The notes below the pieces were generated by a model that searched no databases, was not told the DNA's origin, and saw only the letters and a program-made list of their open reading frames with translations. Below are positions 54,901-56,237 of a stretch of DNA of 56,237 nt, in pieces; position 1 is the first letter of the stretch, and every line of letters begins with the position of its first letter. Origin of the DNA: a virus. The DNA lies in the IMG/VR virus record IMGVR_UViG_3300032462_000007, positions 1 through 56,237 of that record; one strand, 5' to 3'. The translations under genes were made by a program, and so were the position numbers.

Positions 54901-56237
54901 CACGTCTTGTAATGGTTTTGGTGTAGAGGTGTGTGCAAAAAGACTATTATCTTTTCTTGATCCTGCCAGCCTTCCTACTTCTACACTCTGACCATTCGGA
55001 GACCTAAATTTTAGAACTTGAGCAGTAGTTGATCTTCTTTTTGAGCTTGTGTGGGCCCCCATGCTTCGAGAAAAAAGTTTCCAAACTTCCAAAGCCTCTG
55101 AGTTTCCTCCTAGTTCTTTTCTAATGATGTCATCAGAGACTTGCCAAAATGGGTTTGCCTTATCCCCTAACCTTGATCCTTTAGATATAGTTTTAAAATA
55201 TTCTGAGTGAATGCTGTTTGATAATTTAGCAGCCGTTTTTTCATCAATAATAGGATTTCCTGTTCTTGTCAATGCATCAAGAAACTGTTGTGTAGAACTT
55301 CTGTTCTTTCCATTACTTGCTAGAAATGCAGATTTCATTAATTCAGTAGGAAGCGACCCAGTAGAAAGTAGTCCGTTAATCCTTTCTCTTGAAATAACTC
55401 CATTTTTTACAAGATCTGGAAATTTTTTCAAAACTTCTGGATCAGTTATATCTCCTATATATAGCCCCCCCGTTCCTTTGGGGACGTATCCATCACCTTC
55501 GCCTCTGAAATTTGGATGAACGACCTTCATCTGTTCTTTATTTAATTTTCCAGGAACTATTTTATTAATTTGACTAGTAGCGTTTGGACTATTTTTAGCT
55601 CTACTTATACTTGAGTTTCTTTTTAGCAAGGCCTGGACTTTAGGATTTGCGGTAGTACTTTTTAAGAAGTCGTCAAGACTCCCCATGCCACCTCTTTTTA
55701 TTAGGTCAAGAATTAACCTTGCCTGGGAAACAACTGCTCCTCTATTTAAATGCTGAATTCCTTTTGCCATTCCTCCAGAATTAAATGACTGTGATTTTCC
55801 ATTATTATTAATTTGATGTAGAAGTCCTAAATTATTTTGAGTAGCTTCTTTATTTACAACAAATTCTCCAGGGGTAAGCATTGCTGGAACGGTGTCCGTA
55901 TTTCCAACTCCAGGAACAGTAGTTCCACCTGACATAAATATTGGTCCACCAGAATTTCTTCTTAATGCTCTAACTATTAAATTACCAGGATTAATTCTTT
56001 TTGCTCCACCAGCCACTCCAGCCGTTGCCCCAGCCGCTGCAGTAGCTCCTGCGGCACCTGCAGCACCTGCAACTGCAAATGATGGCAGGCCTGCAGCAGC
56101 TCTTTGAGTAGCAATCATTGCAGAATAGGCTCTTGTCAAGTTTCCTACAGCCACTGCTGCCGCATTTGCTGATCCAGCTTGTTGGACAAGCGTGGTATTT
56201 AAAACTTGTGTGGCTCCAGATAGTTGTTGTGCGGCCA
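48946..56237 (-). CDS. tape-measure protein (5' end outside window)
   Basis: More than 2,430 residues; the frame stays open to the window edge past GTG 56154, so the start lies outside. Modules are separated by linkers: three copies of VPGVGNTDTVPAMLTPGEFV-like sequence (about 55,840-55,925, 52,940-53,035 and 49,215-49,345) and GG-VPG-type variants. A region near residues 815-940 (LFRALSPADAELL, SVRSTTRNREDAF, FSMDEVLLSP) resembles an ADP-ribosyltransferase fold. A hydrophobic segment (AMIGGPIGIAVQGLL) lies near 1335, and the last 700 residues are coiled coil. At 1.5 Angstrom per residue the tail would be roughly 360 nm, so siphovirus-like. Numbers count from 56154. Confidence 0.88.
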   Translation of the reverse strand, partial: AAQQLSGATQVLNTTLVQQAGSANAAAVAVGNLTRAYSAMIATQRAAAGLPSFAVAGAAGAAGATAAAGATAGVAGGAKRINPGNLIVRALRRNSGGPIFMSGGTTVPGVGNTDTVPAMLTPGEFVVNKEATQNNLGLLHQINNNGKSQSFNSGGMAKGIQHLNRGAVVSQARLILDLIKRGGMGSLDDFLKSTTANPKVQALLKRNSSISRAKNSPNATSQINKIVPGKLNKEQMKVVHPNFRGEGDGYVPKGTGGLYIGDITDPEVLKKFPDLVKNGVISRERINGLLSTGSLPTELMKSAFLASNGKNRSSTQQFLDALTRTGNPIIDEKTAAKLSNSIHSEYFKTISKGSRLGDKANPFWQVSDDIIRKELGGNSEALEVWKLFSRSMGAHTSSKRRSTTAQVLKFRSPNGQSVEVGRLAGSRKDNSLFAHTSTPKPLQDVIDTLFANKGGKVPGVQYLNPGGELLSQVGSNAIKSLRRTRTRLPSQQRKLNFKTLNEYLRTGGPKKIREGDLQHGWNGVTKQNTVSDPDFTMLNSLNSQFKPTQKQQSLTRATTVGSNMSDELPVAQQAKIVRALRSGNYDELHDMILNFKSFGSYTGNRNLDFNPFIAGSSNRLTSAFTSSIDSLAGYKTNIALVRKGIKEAKRRKLVPGSDDYRRLLAQSSWSNALTRGNPGSEMTFEEVLSYYLKFYKEGKATFNSRFPEKMVKQLLINEKVPAGTPALNLMEAFGSRIPTAYHRSPGYAMELMKKEQETLLGKRTSRITGVSSDLKTKLPVLQTETVKRNNGGIIPGYNFGGEIFSSLLKKVLPTGKIKTPMANQREMSSLQEYWMNPRFAHQGNSTSRSILEQFTQKGNVGKGNQLFRALSPADAELLAKNPKSFSTGSVRSTTRNREDAFQISAGLNDLGTGSREVAQVARILVNSKKGTAGIDMGKALPFTTPTSGSNFSMDEVLLSPQTLHSIASITRKVTSSTTGESKKIIETLMTTSNPTKAEKLVLAAMFKISGLNPKKMKLSDPVGEAAILEKAIKKKANEDYLNSWSNSTGVNLGGKIVSPGNVLRANNGTIVPGVGNTDTVPAMLTPGEFVVNKQATQGNMDLLKQINNGEKLNSGGVAGMQYFAKENIQRIVQNVKYLKPTLPGLPYTRANIMMGQRDPYQRASSSATGQALRTDTSMTPSRAIVKLNLALNDGAQKLSTTFAKISANNTAYAKAGAMHTMAMQRMVSTVDSAGNSIKGGASRFITDMKASGVKVEKGPGALKRGFNVKQIGVGIGGYAGGEFIAKKAGVESAFGKEAAGAAASLAAVAAFNKFSKTLVVASKNTQLTSKGMGKLIPKIATSVSTFSKFAMIGGPIGIAVQGLLTTGFLLNALNQDLKKAKKASSEFTKAMYGSADKTNEMAKFFGRQTNSQKLLTSSIEKASGSTISQEDQQAGTGFVQSSAGKTMVDDIKNVKSSGGDAVKALRNQLTSSIIAGIISPEEAAAIASEVGKAIGDERFGVQVVGELTSLIGVGGKNLLTNAVEINAEISAKLDLAQLKADAQKVYNELNFGEKILQGLFGSGRKGFIDEQILSQNSEITVENYKKEANARALISLAFQEGTIDLKEYNRQVSILNEESDKISTRSMIILAKTSGFNSTEDLLKAAKESGDALRRFQQTNSQLDPTQPIDPTRATEAGPMVPTASEQEQAQATEAGPMVPTASEQEQAQIKADLEAKNSIALNALKENLNKYKDIYVKTLIDSGASEELAKQMSKDLEDAIGSDNVAASTKILASILAGEISQYGGIALGKIVNFDNIDLDKLDELKDKLSFIESFSAITTTIDISTIGQEEIDSLYSAATRIHALETPITKQVVFDTIGYDLMGEELNGFLKLDDKTRKDLLLVYTTTYQTKVLAAQEQYAGGEGGANKAVLQAIEQAEVDAAKAFKTEYNKAIDTQGDDPNEDKGGSKTQTLKEYVEEFIKFTKEKQKYLQVTMEIIGTSKMEAILLIDQVRYLEAIAMTESKTSKIRKEGKRILDELTKSAEKRLIADRAFAYLSMSSEEKTIASLNSQTKALEQNAENENKVIRVKQRQLALNNRGLEELSEKEDSINKVYDERFKALDKVANTNDRILSQDESRLSLATALASGDIAAAASAANDMQYKSAQYQLEDTRAALEEKMQSEIKSLAISINNEMLTREQILGRNKTLNEQIEVVEDRLYIIEEQRLKLADARAATELRIYLLQQKQTIEAIRAQKNLTSAQKEMLKSLMADFKNVSGVDHNQYRQYGGKMMKMAYGGVAYKGSNESPPTLKMAYGSTVPGVGMTDKVPAMLTPGEFVIRKSVAKNNMPFLEALNNQAFPGIGSGSKVPTNNFLDGMGSPRYSIPERGSSSIPVNNSSVVATSSPMYNNTYSVNVNVSGTNASPDEIANVVMAKLSNQTRGNLRSYNY
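51111..51218. repeat. 54-bp perfect tandem duplication in the tape-measure gene
   Basis: Two 54-bp units (51111-51164 and 51165-51218) encode the same 18 residues (ATEAGPMVPTASEQEQAQ). In-frame and recent; it would change the linker by 18 residues. Confidence 0.9.

Noticed and set aside
43025-56237. Plus-strand ORFs inside tail genes
   Set aside because: They are antisense shadows with no RBS, no conserved motifs and low-complexity translations.

Overview
The window is an internal piece of the genome of a tailed phage (or a provirus very like one) that infects an AT-rich actinobacterium. Phage identity rests on a terminase, a tape-measure protein of more than 2,400 residues, minor tail proteins, a lysis cassette and a complete replication module. 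An actinobacterial host is indicated by a WhiB regulator with the GVWGG motif, a Gp88-type actinophage protein, a small protein that matches the IF-2 N-terminal domain of actinobacteria best, and many start codons that sit at or next to the predicted transcription start (leaderless mRNAs). The strong A+T bias fits a low-GC freshwater-type actinobacterium better than a soil one, but that is inference. Portal and capsid genes are not in the window and should lie beyond its right edge, since the tape-measure gene runs off it.

Layout. (1) 1-10576, plus strand: small, mostly unknown early-type genes in short operons, with three tRNA genes (Arg-TCT, Asp-GTC, Met-CAT). The operons are separated by a repeated intergenic cassette (GCCGCGCCCC box, a TTTAAGAAG element, then a promoter). 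Ten promoters carry TGTCAGACC or a close variant exactly 16 bp upstream of the -10 hexamer. (2) 10577-11185: non-coding, very AT-rich, between convergent arms, with degenerate palindromic repeats. (3) 11186-22131, minus strand: an endonuclease VII-like gene, an A-type Fe-S carrier (ErpA/IscA), tRNA-Asn, NlpC/P60 and M23 peptidases, two small holin-like membrane proteins, a secreted proline-rich protein, a methyltransferase, an FtsZ without C-terminal tail, an HNH endonuclease and several zinc-binding microproteins. (4) 22208-32484, minus strand: SSB, WhiB, an IMP dehydrogenase lacking CBS domains, terminase large and small subunits, RuvC-like resolvase, Cas4-like nuclease, RecA and MazG. (5) 32485-40818, minus strand: DnaE polymerase split in two around an HNH gene, a zinc-containing ssDNA-binding protein, DnaG-type primase, DnaB-type helicase and a MerR-like HTH protein. 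(6) 40828-56237, minus strand: minor tail proteins and the tape-measure gene.

How it fits together: the phage carries its own replisome (DnaE parts, DnaG, DnaB, two SSBs), recombination (RecA, RuvC, Cas4-like) and nucleotide supply or sanitation (IMPDH, MazG, DUF1599). It also carries genes acting on central host functions: cell division (FtsZ), Fe-S assembly and Fe-S transcription factors (ErpA, WhiB), translation (IF2_N-like protein, tRNAs) and proteolysis (proteasome-beta-like protein). The most unusual points are the tail-less FtsZ, the split DnaE, the two promoter architectures and a tape-measure protein that seems to contain an ADP-ribosyltransferase-like module.
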